Assembly: GCA_963813315.1 (NCBI GenBank)
Contig: CAWEYO010000018.1
Location: 248,001-312,000, forward strand
From: CAWEYO01 sp963813315
GTDB taxonomy: Bacteria; Pseudomonadota; Alphaproteobacteria; Rhizobiales; Rhizobiaceae
Direction of reading: 5' to 3'
Length of the DNA: 64,000 bases
Below are positions 9,227 to 18,304 of this stretch, in pieces. The notes beneath the pieces are model-generated. The model searched no databases and had not been told where the DNA came from. It was given only the letters and a program-made list of their open reading frames with translations. Within the stretch, counting starts at the first letter, position 1, and every line of letters begins with the position of its first letter. A program made the translations under genes and the position numbers.

Positions 9227-9702
9227 GCAGGCTCTTCCTTTCGCTCGATCACGGCGAGCGTCAGCCATGTCGCGGTAATCGCGGGCTTGATGGAATGCTC
9301 GAGGTCGATCGTCACATTGTAGGTTATCTGCACCCAGCCGGAAGGGCGTGCATTCACATCGGCCAGGAAAAAGCGGGCGCGGATGCGCGCGCCGCATTTC
9401 ACGGGGGCGATGAAACGCAGCTTGTCGAAGCCATAGTTGATGCCCATGCCGGTGCCCTCGAGGCTGGGCAGCGTTTCGTAGGTCATCGCCGAAAGCAGCG
9501 ACAGCGACAGGAAGCCGTGTGCAATCGTACCGCCGAAAGGCGTCTCCGCCGCAGCGCGATCGGGATCGACATGGATGAACTGATGGTCGTCAGTCGCGTC
9601 CGCGAACTGATCGATCATCTTCTGTGTGACGACGCGCCAGGGCGAAACGCCAACCTCCTTGCCGGTGTTTGCCAGCAATTCATCAAGTGTGATCGATTTC
9701 AA
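9223..9702 (-). CDS. MaoC-family (R)-specific enoyl-CoA hydratase-like protein
   Basis: 159 aa, single hotdog domain. ADATDDHQFIHVDPDRA with Asp39 and His44 is the hydratase-2 catalytic dyad, and TPFGGTIAHGFLSLSLL is the conserved following helix. Family members hydrate trans-2-enoyl-CoA to (R)-3-hydroxyacyl-CoA. It lies between SDR and kinase-like genes in the leftward operon, 4-bp overlap with the latter. Confidence 0.88.
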   Translation of the reverse strand: MKSITLDELLANTGKEVGVSPWRVVTQKMIDQFADATDDHQFIHVDPDRAAAETPFGGTIAHGFLSLSLLSAMTYETLPSLEGTGMGINYGFDKLRFIAPVKCGARIRARFFLADVNARPSGWVQITYNVTIDLEHSIKPAITATWLTLAVIERKEEPA

Positions 9703-9726
9703 GCGGAACTCCCATTCGAGGGCATG

Positions 9727-10542
9727 TCACTCCTTGAAGAGCGTCATGCCGTGTTGCACTGATTGGCCGCCGTCGATCGGAAGAATGGCACCAGTGACAT
9801 AGCTTCCAGCTCGACCGCACAGATACAGCGTTGCGCCGGCGATGTCACCCGGAACGCCAATCCGGCCGATCGGCACATGGCGCGCAACCCGCTCCGCCTT
9901 CTCGTCAGTACCGGTTGCAAACGCGGTCATCCGGCTCTGAAAGGGGCCGGGCGCAAAGGCATTGACGGTGATCCGCCGCCCGGCGAGCTCGCCAGCAAGT
10001 GTGCGCGTCAGGTGGTGAACGGCGGCCTTCGAGGCTGCATAGGAATAGGCGTCGTCCGCCAGCGGCTGAGTGCCCATTACCGAGCCGAGATTGATGACGC
10101 GCGCCGGGTCCGCTTCGCTTGCGGCTCTCTCCAAAAGCGGCAGAAGCTCGCGGGTAAGATGGAATACGGCAGTTAGGTTGATGTTCATCACCTTGGCCCA
10201 GGCGTGATAGGGAAAGGTCTCGAGCGGCGCGCCCCAGGAAGTGCCGGCATTGTTGATCAGGATGTGCAGCGTGTCGGTGCGGTGCTTCACTTCCGCCACG
10301 AGCGCCGCGATACCCAACTCCGAGCTGACGTCGCCGGCGAAGCCTTCAGCCTTGCCGGGCGCGCCGAGCGCGTTGATTTCACTGGCGACGCGCTCGCAGT
10401 CCGCACCCTTGCGCGAGGCGATCATCACCTCGGCGCCCGCCTCGACCAGGGCGGTCGCCGCCATGCGCCCGATGCCGGTCGCCGCACCCGTTACGAGGGC
10501 TTTCTTGCCCGCCACCGAAAATAGATCGTCGAGATAGGCCAT
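9727..10542 (-). CDS. SDR-family oxidoreductase (3-ketoacyl-reductase-like)
   Basis: 271 aa from the ATG at 10542, which is preceded by GGGGGAGGAGCC, a very strong ribosome site (a start 11 codons upstream is less likely). TGAATGIG (18-25) cofactor motif, LINNAGTSWG, catalytic Ser in NLGSVMG, YSYAASKAA for Tyr/Lys, and the C-terminal GAILPIDGGQSVQ. Same family as the gene at 7414 but clearly a different subgroup (GAATGIGRMAATAL). First gene of the leftward operon, divergent from the acyl-CoA dehydrogenase at 10680 with a 137-bp shared promoter region. Confidence 0.87.
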   Translation of the reverse strand: MAYLDDLFSVAGKKALVTGAATGIGRMAATALVEAGAEVMIASRKGADCERVASEINALGAPGKAEGFAGDVSSELGIAALVAEVKHRTDTLHILINNAGTSWGAPLETFPYHAWAKVMNINLTAVFHLTRELLPLLERAASEADPARVINLGSVMGTQPLADDAYSYAASKAAVHHLTRTLAGELAGRRITVNAFAPGPFQSRMTAFATGTDEKAERVARHVPIGRIGVPGDIAGATLYLCGRAGSYVTGAILPIDGGQSVQHGMTLFKE

Positions 10543-10679
10543 GGCTCCTCCCCCACGCGGACTCGGCTTGCGCACGACATGGGCGCGTTGACAACGTATC
10601 CGCTATGTATGTTGATCATTTGCATTCCAGTAAAGCCCGCCGGAGGGGAGCGCTCGGCGCCAAGCGAAGGAACGATCCG

Positions 10680-11918
10680 ATGACCGGGATGAATCTGGGG
10701 ATGACCGAACGGCTGAAGCCGATCCACGAGCGCGTCGAGAGGATGGTGCGCGAAGACATCATGCCGCTCGATGAAGAGTTCCTGGCGGAAGTCGGCAGGG
10801 GCGGTGACCGCTGGATCTTCACCGGCCGCCAGACCGAAATTCTCGAGGGCCTCAAGGCCAAAGCCAGAGAGCGTGGGCTGTGGAATTTCTGGCTGACCGG
10901 TTCGGAAAACGGCTACGGCCTCTCGACGGTCGAGTATGCCTATCTGGCCGAAGAGATGGGCAAGGCACATCTAGGCGCGGAGACGTTCAATTGCTCGGCT
11001 CCCGATACCGGCAACATGGAGGTGCTCGAGCGCTACGGCTCCGACGATCACAAGAAACAATGGCTGGCGCCCTTGCTCGAAGGGAAAATCCGCTCAGCCT
11101 ACCTCATGAGCGAACCGGATGTCGCGTCGTCGGACGCCACGAATATTGCCATGGCCTGCGAACGCGACGGCGACAACTATGTGCTGAACGGCGAGAAATG
11201 GTGGTCGTCGGGTGCCGGCGATCCGCGCTGCGCGATCTACATCGTCATGGTGAAGACGAGCGACAGCGAGCCGAAGCACACGCGACATTCGATGATCCTG
11301 GTGCCGGCCGATACCCGGGGCGTGACGAAGCTCCGCGCCATGACGGTCTACGGCGATGATGACGCGCCGCACGGGCATTTCCACATCCGCTTCGAGAATG
11401 TGCGCGTGCCGGTCGAGAACCTGATCCTCGGTGTGGGACGCGGCTTTGAAGTTGCACAAGGGCGCCTTGGTCCTGGCCGCATCCACCACTGCATGCGGGC
11501 GATCGGACAGGCCGAGATGGCGCTGGAAGCGATGTGCCGGCGTTCCGTCCGGCGCGAGGCCTTCGGTCAGCCGCTTGCTCAGCTTGGCGCCAATTACGAC
11601 ATCATCGCCGAATGCCGGATGGAAATCGAGATGGCCCGGCTCCTTTGCCTGAAGGCGGCCTGGATGATCGATCAAGGCGACGCGCGCGCCGCAGCACCTT
11701 GGATCAGCCAGATCAAGGTGGTCGCGCCGCGCGTGGCGCTGAAGGTGACCGACGAGGCGATCCAGATGCATGGCGGGCAGGGCGTAAGCCAGGACACACC
11801 GCTTGCGCGGGCCTGGACGCATTTGAGGGCGCTGCGCCTCGCCGACGGTCCCGATGCGGTGCATCGCCGGCAGGTCGCCCGCGCCGAGCTGAAAAAATAT
11901 ACGCAGGACAAGGTGTAG
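10680..11918 (+). CDS. Acyl-CoA dehydrogenase (ACAD10/11-like)
   Basis: 412 aa. The ATG at 10680 follows AAGGAA at about 8 bp; a second ATG lies three codons later. AYLMSEPDVASSDATN and GEKWWSSGAGDPRC are the FAD-contacting central beta-domain signatures; RRSVRREAFGQPLAQLGA is the conserved C-terminal helix region and DEAIQMHGGQGVSQDTPLA holds the region that binds the FAD dinucleotide of the partner subunit. The bulkier central motif and ARAWTHLRALRLADGPDAVH ending match the ACAD10/11 group, not short-chain enzymes. The divergent APH-like kinase, MaoC and SDR genes give the same gene set used for odd-position hydroxy-acyl-CoAs; the exact substrate is not readable. Confidence 0.9.
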   Translation: MTGMNLGMTERLKPIHERVERMVREDIMPLDEEFLAEVGRGGDRWIFTGRQTEILEGLKAKARERGLWNFWLTGSENGYGLSTVEYAYLAEEMGKAHLGAETFNCSAPDTGNMEVLERYGSDDHKKQWLAPLLEGKIRSAYLMSEPDVASSDATNIAMACERDGDNYVLNGEKWWSSGAGDPRCAIYIVMVKTSDSEPKHTRHSMILVPADTRGVTKLRAMTVYGDDDAPHGHFHIRFENVRVPVENLILGVGRGFEVAQGRLGPGRIHHCMRAIGQAEMALEAMCRRSVRREAFGQPLAQLGANYDIIAECRMEIEMARLLCLKAAWMIDQGDARAAAPWISQIKVVAPRVALKVTDEAIQMHGGQGVSQDTPLARAWTHLRALRLADGPDAVHRRQVARAELKKYTQDKV

Positions 11919-11935
11919 CGAACGAGATACTTTGC

Positions 11936-11951
11936 GCGTCCAAAAGGACGC
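11936..11951. terminator. Small hairpin between convergent genes
   Basis: GCGTCC-AAAA-GGACGC, six perfect pairs, between the stops of the acyl-CoA dehydrogenase (+) and the RND pump gene (-). No T-run on either side, so termination is only suggested by position. Confidence 0.4.
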
Positions 11952-11968
11952 TCGGCGCTGTATCGCCG

Positions 11969-14900
11969 CTACGCCGGCTCGATATTGGTGTAGGCGGCCT
12001 CCTCGAGTTCGCGCTTCAGCCGCGTTTCCTCCTCGACATTCGGCGTGATGAAGCGCCCGAGCAGGAGATAGGCAACAGGCGTCAGGAACAGCGTGGAAGC
12101 GGCGGCGAGGCCGAGACCGCCGACGATCACCCAACCGAGCGCGATGCGAGCTTCTGCGCCGGCGCCGCTGGCCAGAATCAACGGCACGCCGCCCAGCACG
12201 GTGCAAATCATCGTCATGACGACCGGGCGTAGGCGGATACTGGCGGATTGCTCGATTGCCTGCCGCACGCCAAAGCCACGGTTGCGCAGCTGATTGGCGA
12301 ATTCGACTATCAGAATGCCGTTCTTGGCCATCACGCCGACGAGAAGAACGAGACCGATCTGGCTGTAAGCGTTGAGACTTGTGCCGGTAAGGAGCAGCGC
12401 GAAAACGGCGCAGGCAAGACCCAGCGGCACGGTCGCCATGATGATGATCGCGCTGACGAAGCTCTCGAATTGCGCGGCCAGCACGAGAAGGATGATGACG
12501 ATAGCGAAGCCGAAGATGGTAAGCATGCTGCCGGTCGTCTCGCCGAGCGTGGCAGCTTCCGCCAGCGGGATCACACGACTGCCGGCAGGCAGCAACGGAG
12601 CGGCGATCTCCTGCGCACGTTTCCATGCGTCGCCGAGAGCAAAGTCCGCGCTGAGGCCGGAGGTGATGGAGACCGAACGCATCTGCTGTTCGCGCGTCAG
12701 AGATGGCGGCACGGCCCGCTCGGTCAGTGTGGCGATTGTCGATATGGGCACGAAACGGCCGTCGCCGGTCTTCAGGAAAATGTTCTCGAGATCGGTCGGA
12801 TCGTTGATCGGATTTGTGGTGGAGACGAGCTTCACCGCATAGCTGCGGTCGTCGATGAATACGTCGCCAATCTTGTGCCCGTCGAGCATGGCCTGGGCGG
12901 CTTCGGCGAGACCGGTAATGTCGATGCCGAGATCTGAAGCGCGTTCACGGTCGACGGTGACGGCCAGCTGCGGCTGTGTGCTGTCCTGCGACAGGCGCGC
13001 CTGCTCGAAGCGCGGGTCCGTCTCCATCGCGGCGAGGACCTTCGCGGCGGTCTCGCTCAGCTGGGCATAATTGTTGCCGACGATCGCGAATTGCAGGCCG
13101 CTGCCGGCGCCCCTGATGCCGAGGCTGTTGGGCTGTACCGGGAATGCGCGCACGCCGGGCACTTGAAGGGCAAGTTTGGTGATGTCGGCGACGATCTGTT
13201 GCTGTGACCGCTCGCGCTCATGCCACGGCGCCAGCGCCATCACCATGAAGCCGTTGTTTGTCGAGCCGTTCTGGCCAGCACTTGCGAAGGTGCTTGCGAT
13301 CTCGCCCAATTCGCGCAGCGGCTGAACCAGCCGCTCGATCGCGCGCATCTGCTGCGTCGTATAGTCAAGACTGACGCCCTGCGGGGCCGAAATGCGGAGC
13401 ATGACCAGCGAGCGGTCCTCGATCGGCGTCAGTTCCTGCCGGATCAGGCCAAAGGATGCGTAGGCGGCCGCTGCGAAGAGCACCGAAACGACAAGGACAA
13501 TCAGCGGTGCGTCGAGACATGCGCTGAGGCACCGGCGGTAAAGGCCGGCAAGTGCGGTTCCAATCCGCTCACCCATGCCTTTCAGGCTTCTTGCGTGGAC
13601 GGCCTGCGTGCGCGAACCCAACATGCGCGAGGCGAGCATCGGGCAAAGCGACAGCGCTACAACCGCGGACAGAAGCACCGCCATCGCCAGCACGAAACCG
13701 AATTCCCGGAACAGCCCGCCGGTCTGGCCGGGCAGGAAGGAGAGCGGAATGAAAACGGCGGCAAGCGTGGCTGTCGTGGCAACCACGGCGAAGAACACCT
13801 CCTGGGTGCCAAGCACCGCGGCCGCGCGCGGACCCATACCTTCGTTGCGGCGGCGCACGATGTTTTCAAGCACCACGATGGCATCGTCGACGACAAGGCC
13901 CGTCGCGAGCACCATTGCCAGAAGCGTCAGGATATTGATCGAAAAGCCGGCGACGTAGATTGCGGCGATGGTGCCGATCAGCGCCACCGGCATCGCCATG
14001 CCCGGAATGAGCGTCGCGCGCCAGTCGAGCAGGAAGAGATAGATCACCAGGAGCACGATGGAGACCGACAGCGCCAGCGCGATTTCGACCTCGTGAATGG
14101 CGCCGTTGATGAATATCGCGTCGTCGCTGGTCACGCGGATACCCATGCCTGGCGGCAGTGTCTTCTGAATTCTTGCCGCGGCCTCGCGGATTCCGGCTGA
14201 GATATCGAGCGTGTTCGATTGCGCCTGCCGGATGATCCCGAGACCGATGCCCGTCTTGCCGTCGGAGCGAAGCGTGGACAGGGCGGGGTCGCCGCCGAGC
14301 GTGACAGTTGCGACGTCGCGGATTCGGGTCTTTCCGCTGATGACGATGTTTTCGAACGCATCGGGCGTGGTCACTGGCGCGGTTGCCCGCACGATGATGT
14401 CCTGATTCGTCGTCGTGATGGATCCCGCTGGCGTGTCGAGGGCGACCGAGGCAAGCGCATTGCGGACATCGGCGATCGTCATGCCCATGCTGGCGAGCTT
14501 CGTCTGGTTGATATCGACGCGAAAAATCTTCTCGCGATTGCCATACATCTGCACGTCGGCAACGCCCTCGACGGCTGACAGCGCGTCAACCACCTCGTCC
14601 TCGACAAGGATCGTCATGTCCTCGATGGGCATCTTGTCCGACGTCACGGCAAGCCGCAGGACCGCGTCGGCGTTGGCATCCGCCTTGACGATCCGCGGCG
14701 GGTCGGCGTCTTCGGGTAACTGGTTGGCGATCCGGCCGACCGCATCGCGCATGTCGGAGGCGGCCGCATTCAGGTCGACGTTGTCTGCAAACTCGACGGT
14801 GACGCGGCTGCGCCCAAAGGAGGAACTCGAAGAGATCGACTTGACGCCGGGCACCCGCGACACGGCACCTTCAAGCACCGCCGTGAGTTCCCGGTCGATC

Positions 14901-15103
14901 GTCTCCGCGGCGGCGCCGACAAAGTCTGCATTGACGGTGATCACGGGGCGGTCGACATCCGGCAGTTCCCGAATCTCGACGCCGTAGAAAGCGGCAAGGC
15001 CGGCGACCGCGATCAGCGTATTCAACACGAACGCAAAGACCGGCCTGCGCACGAACAGCGCGGTTAGACCGTTTTCACCATTGCCGTTGCGGATATCCAC
15101 CAT
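11969..15103 (-). CDS. RND multidrug efflux transporter, inner-membrane pump
   Basis: 1044 aa, normal for the HAE1 (AcrB/MdtB/MexF) family. Twelve TM segments in the usual layout: TM1 (PVFAFVLNTLIAVAGLAAFYG) near the N-terminus, two large periplasmic loops, TM4 with GLVVDDAIVVLENI containing the two adjacent Asp residues of the proton relay, and LVGVMAKNGILIVEFANQLR with the relay Lys in TM10. It drives proton-coupled export of lipophilic compounds together with the adjacent adaptor and a TolC-like channel that is not encoded here. I use the ATG at 15103, preceded by GGCGGAG; the open frame to 15124 would need a TTG start abutting the adaptor stop. Cotranscribed with the adaptor gene. Confidence 0.92.
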   Translation of the reverse strand: MVDIRNGNGENGLTALFVRRPVFAFVLNTLIAVAGLAAFYGVEIRELPDVDRPVITVNADFVGAAAETIDRELTAVLEGAVSRVPGVKSISSSSSFGRSRVTVEFADNVDLNAAASDMRDAVGRIANQLPEDADPPRIVKADANADAVLRLAVTSDKMPIEDMTILVEDEVVDALSAVEGVADVQMYGNREKIFRVDINQTKLASMGMTIADVRNALASVALDTPAGSITTTNQDIIVRATAPVTTPDAFENIVISGKTRIRDVATVTLGGDPALSTLRSDGKTGIGLGIIRQAQSNTLDISAGIREAAARIQKTLPPGMGIRVTSDDAIFINGAIHEVEIALALSVSIVLLVIYLFLLDWRATLIPGMAMPVALIGTIAAIYVAGFSINILTLLAMVLATGLVVDDAIVVLENIVRRRNEGMGPRAAAVLGTQEVFFAVVATTATLAAVFIPLSFLPGQTGGLFREFGFVLAMAVLLSAVVALSLCPMLASRMLGSRTQAVHARSLKGMGERIGTALAGLYRRCLSACLDAPLIVLVVSVLFAAAAYASFGLIRQELTPIEDRSLVMLRISAPQGVSLDYTTQQMRAIERLVQPLRELGEIASTFASAGQNGSTNNGFMVMALAPWHERERSQQQIVADITKLALQVPGVRAFPVQPNSLGIRGAGSGLQFAIVGNNYAQLSETAAKVLAAMETDPRFEQARLSQDSTQPQLAVTVDRERASDLGIDITGLAEAAQAMLDGHKIGDVFIDDRSYAVKLVSTTNPINDPTDLENIFLKTGDGRFVPISTIATLTERAVPPSLTREQQMRSVSITSGLSADFALGDAWKRAQEIAAPLLPAGSRVIPLAEAATLGETTGSMLTIFGFAIVIILLVLAAQFESFVSAIIIMATVPLGLACAVFALLLTGTSLNAYSQIGLVLLVGVMAKNGILIVEFANQLRNRGFGVRQAIEQSASIRLRPVVMTMICTVLGGVPLILASGAGAEARIALGWVIVGGLGLAAASTLFLTPVAYLLLGRFITPNVEEETRLKRELEEAAYTNIEPA

Positions 15104-15124
15104 CGAAACAACTCCGCCGCGCAA

Positions 15125-16291
15125 TCAGGACCCGCCGGTGGCGGGCGAGATATTGGCCGGCGCAGCGGCGGGCTCACGGACCGCCACCTGCACCTCGGCG
15201 CCCTCGCGGACGGCGTGGATGCCTTCCGTCACCACCTCTTCGCCCTCGCCAAGGGCGGCTTCGACCAGCACGCTTTCGGTATTGCGCTGGACGATGCGGA
15301 CCGGCGTGCGTTTTGCCTTGCCGTCGACGATCGCCCAGACGAATGCACCGTCGGCCCCCCATTGTACGGCCAGCGGATCCACGGAAGGATAAGTGTCGCC
15401 AGGAAACCGCATTCCGACCTGAAACGACATGCCGGCCCGCAGCGTATCGTCCTGGTTTGCGATGTCGGCCCTGACGCGAAGTGTTCGGCTGGCCTCGTCG
15501 ATGCGGTTGTCGACAGCGCTGACCGTGCCCTGAAACATGTTGCCCGGACGGGCGATGGGGATCGCGGTCAGGGGCGCTCCGACGTTCACGGCACTTGCGT
15601 AGCGCTCGGGCACCCAGAAGTCGATGATGATAGTGCTGCGGTCATCGATCGTCGCAATCTCGCTCTCGGCGGTCACATAGTTTCCGGCGGTGATCGGCAG
15701 GATGCCGACGATGCCGGCAATCGGCGCCACGATGGCGCGGCGGTCAAGCGACAGTTCAGCGTCGCGCAGTTCAAGTCGTGCATTGCCGAGCGCCAATTCC
15801 ACTTCCCTGAGCTGCACGGCAGTCGTCGTATTGGAGGAGCGGAGCGCCTTCATTCGGTCGAGCTTTGCCATCGTGTCGTCGAGCGCGATTCGCGCCCGGT
15901 CGACCGCAATCTGCTCGGCTTCGGAGTCGAGCCTGGCAATCACGGTGCCGACAACCACCCGTGTGCCCGAGACGACGCTGATTTCAGTCAATCGGCCGGA
16001 CGCATACGGCTTCACAATGACGGAACTTTTTGCGCGGCCGGTGCCGATCGCGGAAAGCTTGTCGTTGATGGTGGCAATCGCCACCGGCGCCGTGACGACA
16101 CTGGCCTGGAGGTTGCCGGATTTTCCGCTGTCGCCGCCCTTTTTATCACCGGCGCCCGGCGCCGCCGCGCTGGCCCATTCGATGCCCCAGCGGGCAAGCA
16201 CCTGCTCGGCGCCCGGAAAGAACGCGACCCAACCCGCTGCCGCGACAAGCAGTATCGTGATCGAAAGAACGGCCTGTTTCCAGAACGACAT
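15125..16291 (-). CDS. RND efflux periplasmic adaptor (membrane fusion protein)
   Basis: 388 aa. One N-terminal TM/signal anchor (VLSITILLVAAAGWVAFF), then a lipoyl/barrel-sandwich half-motif (KPYASGRLTEISVVSGTRV), an alpha-helical hairpin (residues about 130-175), a second lipoyl half (DRRAIVAPIAGIVG), and beta-barrel and membrane-proximal domains ending in a Pro/Ala tail. It bridges the pump to the outer-membrane channel. The ATG at 16291 follows GGCGGAG. First gene of the two-gene efflux operon; the pump gene starts about 20 bp after the stop. Confidence 0.92.
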   Translation of the reverse strand: MSFWKQAVLSITILLVAAAGWVAFFPGAEQVLARWGIEWASAAAPGAGDKKGGDSGKSGNLQASVVTAPVAIATINDKLSAIGTGRAKSSVIVKPYASGRLTEISVVSGTRVVVGTVIARLDSEAEQIAVDRARIALDDTMAKLDRMKALRSSNTTTAVQLREVELALGNARLELRDAELSLDRRAIVAPIAGIVGILPITAGNYVTAESEIATIDDRSTIIIDFWVPERYASAVNVGAPLTAIPIARPGNMFQGTVSAVDNRIDEASRTLRVRADIANQDDTLRAGMSFQVGMRFPGDTYPSVDPLAVQWGADGAFVWAIVDGKAKRTPVRIVQRNTESVLVEAALGEGEEVVTEGIHAVREGAEVQVAVREPAAAPANISPATGGS

Positions 16292-16470
16292 TCAGCACTC
16301 CGCCAAGGTGCACTTCTTGCCAGCTTCCGGGCCAGACGAAACGCAAACCCGGCGACACGCACCGGCAGCCCCTATACCGCCTTTGTGACAATTCTCCAGT
16401 TCGAACGCACACAGTTTATCATTAAACATGCATAACGTCGCAGCTATCAGGTGCGGGCGGCGGCCAGACC

Positions 16471-17298
16471 TCAGCGCAGGTGCTCCATATGCCGGATTCG
16501 CCTGGCGCTGTCCGCTTCGAGCTGACGGGTGATTTCGCCGATCACCGCCTCGGCGACGACGAATAGCGCGGCGGACGAATCCCAGGCCGACGGGACCGAA
16601 GTCCGGCCTGCGATCACGTGCCGCGCAAAGCGGGCTATAGGCGATAGCCACTGGTCGGTGAAAAGCACGATCTGGACGCCGCGCTGATGAGCCTTTTCGG
16701 CGAAACGGATCAGGCTTTCCTGGTAACGGCGGATGTCGAACGTCACCAGCACATCGCGTTTGCCCATGTCGATCAACCTGTCCCGCCAGTTGCTCTCCTG
16801 GCCGGTCAGGTGAAAGACGTTGGGCCGGATGATTGTCAGATGCGCCGCCATATAGCGGGCAATCGGATCGGTGAAGCGCCCGCCGATCAAGAAGGTTTTG
16901 GCGCGCTTGTTCGAAAGCTGCGCGACGATCTCGTCAAACTGCTTGTCGGACACGTGGCGGAACGTTTCGCGGATATTGTCCAGCGTCGCGTCGAGCGCCG
17001 GCGCGATGCCACGGTGGCCGGGCGAGGTGCTATCGGCAGTGCGGGAAAGCGGCGACTGCAGTTGCGCTGCAAGTTCGTCCTTCAAGGCGGACTGGAATTC
17101 AGGATAATTCTGGAAGCCAAGCCGCGCAACAAATCGCAATATGGTCGGCGAGCTGACGCCTGCCTGCGCGGAGAAATCAGCGACCGTCTTGAGGCCGATG
17201 AGTGGATAGTGGGCCACCAGGGTCTGCGCTGCGCGCCTTTCGCCGGCCGGCATGGTGTCCACCCGATCTGCGATCAGTTCCGCAATACTGGTGCGCAT
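16471..17298 (-). CDS. MurR/RpiR-family transcriptional regulator
   Basis: 275 aa. Residues 1-77 are the RpiR helix-turn-helix (SAQAGVSSPTILRFVARLGFQNYPEFQ), residues about 128-260 a SIS sugar-phosphate-type sensing domain (KTFLIGGRFTDPIARYMAAHL). The ATG at 17298 follows AAGGAG; a longer frame to 17328 is possible. It is divergent from the amidohydrolase/permease/ligase cluster and most likely controls it; paired sites in the shared 174-bp spacer fit that. RpiR members next to gamma-glutamyl-amine or amino-acid catabolic genes are common in rhizobia; the effector is unknown. Confidence 0.88.
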   Translation of the reverse strand: MRTSIAELIADRVDTMPAGERRAAQTLVAHYPLIGLKTVADFSAQAGVSSPTILRFVARLGFQNYPEFQSALKDELAAQLQSPLSRTADSTSPGHRGIAPALDATLDNIRETFRHVSDKQFDEIVAQLSNKRAKTFLIGGRFTDPIARYMAAHLTIIRPNVFHLTGQESNWRDRLIDMGKRDVLVTFDIRRYQESLIRFAEKAHQRGVQIVLFTDQWLSPIARFARHVIAGRTSVPSAWDSSAALFVVAEAVIGEITRQLEADSARRIRHMEHLR

Positions 17299-17381
17299 AG
17301 GCACTCCTTGCGCGGGGATTAACGGCAAGGCCGTTTTCTCCCTCTTCTTGCAGCTTCATTCCGCGTTCCTGGAAAACGCGT

Positions 17382-17443
17382 TTGACAAACGATCATAAGA
17401 CGTATGAAATCATCCGCAATGGCGCAAAGATAAGACATACGTA
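17382..17443. promoter_or_regulatory. Candidate operator/promoter for the RpiR-amine cluster
   Basis: AT-rich island in GC-rich DNA between divergent genes. TTGACA at 17382-17387 could be a -35 box with TATGAA 15 bases later (short spacing). GACGTATG at 17399-17406 is repeated in inverted orientation as CATACGT at 17436-17442, and both are preceded by ATAAGAC-like sequence. Two half-sites of this sort suit a dimeric RpiR regulator. Seen directly; function inferred. Confidence 0.4.
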
Positions 17444-17472
17444 ATATTCGTTACAGCGTCGAGGGGACGCGG

Positions 17473-18288
17473 ATGGAGAGGGCGCGGCAGGCTCCGCACA
17501 TAAGTTCGGTCCGGACAACGAACCGGAAGGGACGCAGTCCGGTTGTCCTGCTTTGCGATCACGCTTCCAATTTCATCCCCGAGGAACTCGGAACGCTCGG
17601 CTTGGTGCGCAGTGATCTTGCGCGCCACATCGCCTGGGATCTGGGCGCCGCAGCCGTAGCGCGGCGCATGGGGGAGGCCCTCGATGCGGTTTTGATCGAA
17701 GCGCGCATTTCGCGCCTGGTGATCGACTGCAACAGGCCGCTCGACGCGCCGGATCTCATTCCGGCGGTCAGCGAAACGACCGCTATTCCGGGCAATGCGA
17801 GACTATCGGCAGACGATCGCGCGGAGCGCATTGCACTCGCCTACGAGCCGTTTCACGCTGAGATCGACGCTGTCGTCTCGGAGCGGCTGGCAGCCGGCAT
17901 CGAAACGCGACTTGTTTCCATTCATTCCTTCACGCCGGTCTATAAGCGCGTGGCCCGGCCCTGGCATATCGGCGTCATCCACGATGACGATCGGCGTCTC
18001 GCCATGCCCCTGATCGCAGCGCTCGGAGCATTGAATGGCGTCACCGTCGGGGTGAACCAACCCTATTCGCCGGTCGACCGCGTCTACTACACGCTGGAAC
18101 GGCACGCGCGTTCGCGCGGCCTCGCCTGCGCGATGATCGAAATCCGAAACGATGAAATCTCGGCGACGGCCGGGCAACGGAGATGGGGAGATCTGCTGAC
18201 AGGTATCTTTTCGGATCTGGAGCCGGAGAAGGACCATCAAGAGTCACTTCCGGAAATGGTCGGTGAACCAATGACAAGGGCGGGCTAA
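17473..18288 (+). CDS. N-formylglutamate amidohydrolase family protein
   Basis: 271 aa. The motif LLCDHASNFIPEEL near residues 26-39, RLVIDCNRPLDAPDLIP (about 80-96) and LVSIHSFTPVYKR (about 145-157) are the zinc-ligand and substrate regions of the FGase family (HutG-type). In histidine catabolism the enzyme cleaves N-formylglutamate, but there are no hut genes here. The neighbours are an APC permease and a glutamine-synthetase-like ligase, so I infer that it releases glutamate from a gamma-glutamyl amide or another N-acyl-glutamate. First gene of a rightward operon; 16 bp to the permease. Confidence 0.87.
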   Translation: MERARQAPHISSVRTTNRKGRSPVVLLCDHASNFIPEELGTLGLVRSDLARHIAWDLGAAAVARRMGEALDAVLIEARISRLVIDCNRPLDAPDLIPAVSETTAIPGNARLSADDRAERIALAYEPFHAEIDAVVSERLAAGIETRLVSIHSFTPVYKRVARPWHIGVIHDDDRRLAMPLIAALGALNGVTVGVNQPYSPVDRVYYTLERHARSRGLACAMIEIRNDEISATAGQRRWGDLLTGIFSDLEPEKDHQESLPEMVGEPMTRAG

Positions 18289-18304
18289 GAGAGGGAGCAT
18301 TCAC

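Noticed and set aside
9227..9397. 57-residue N-terminal extension of the APH-like protein
   Set aside because: It lies wholly inside the MaoC gene in another frame and the ATG at 9226 gives the normal family N-terminus with an ATGA overlap.
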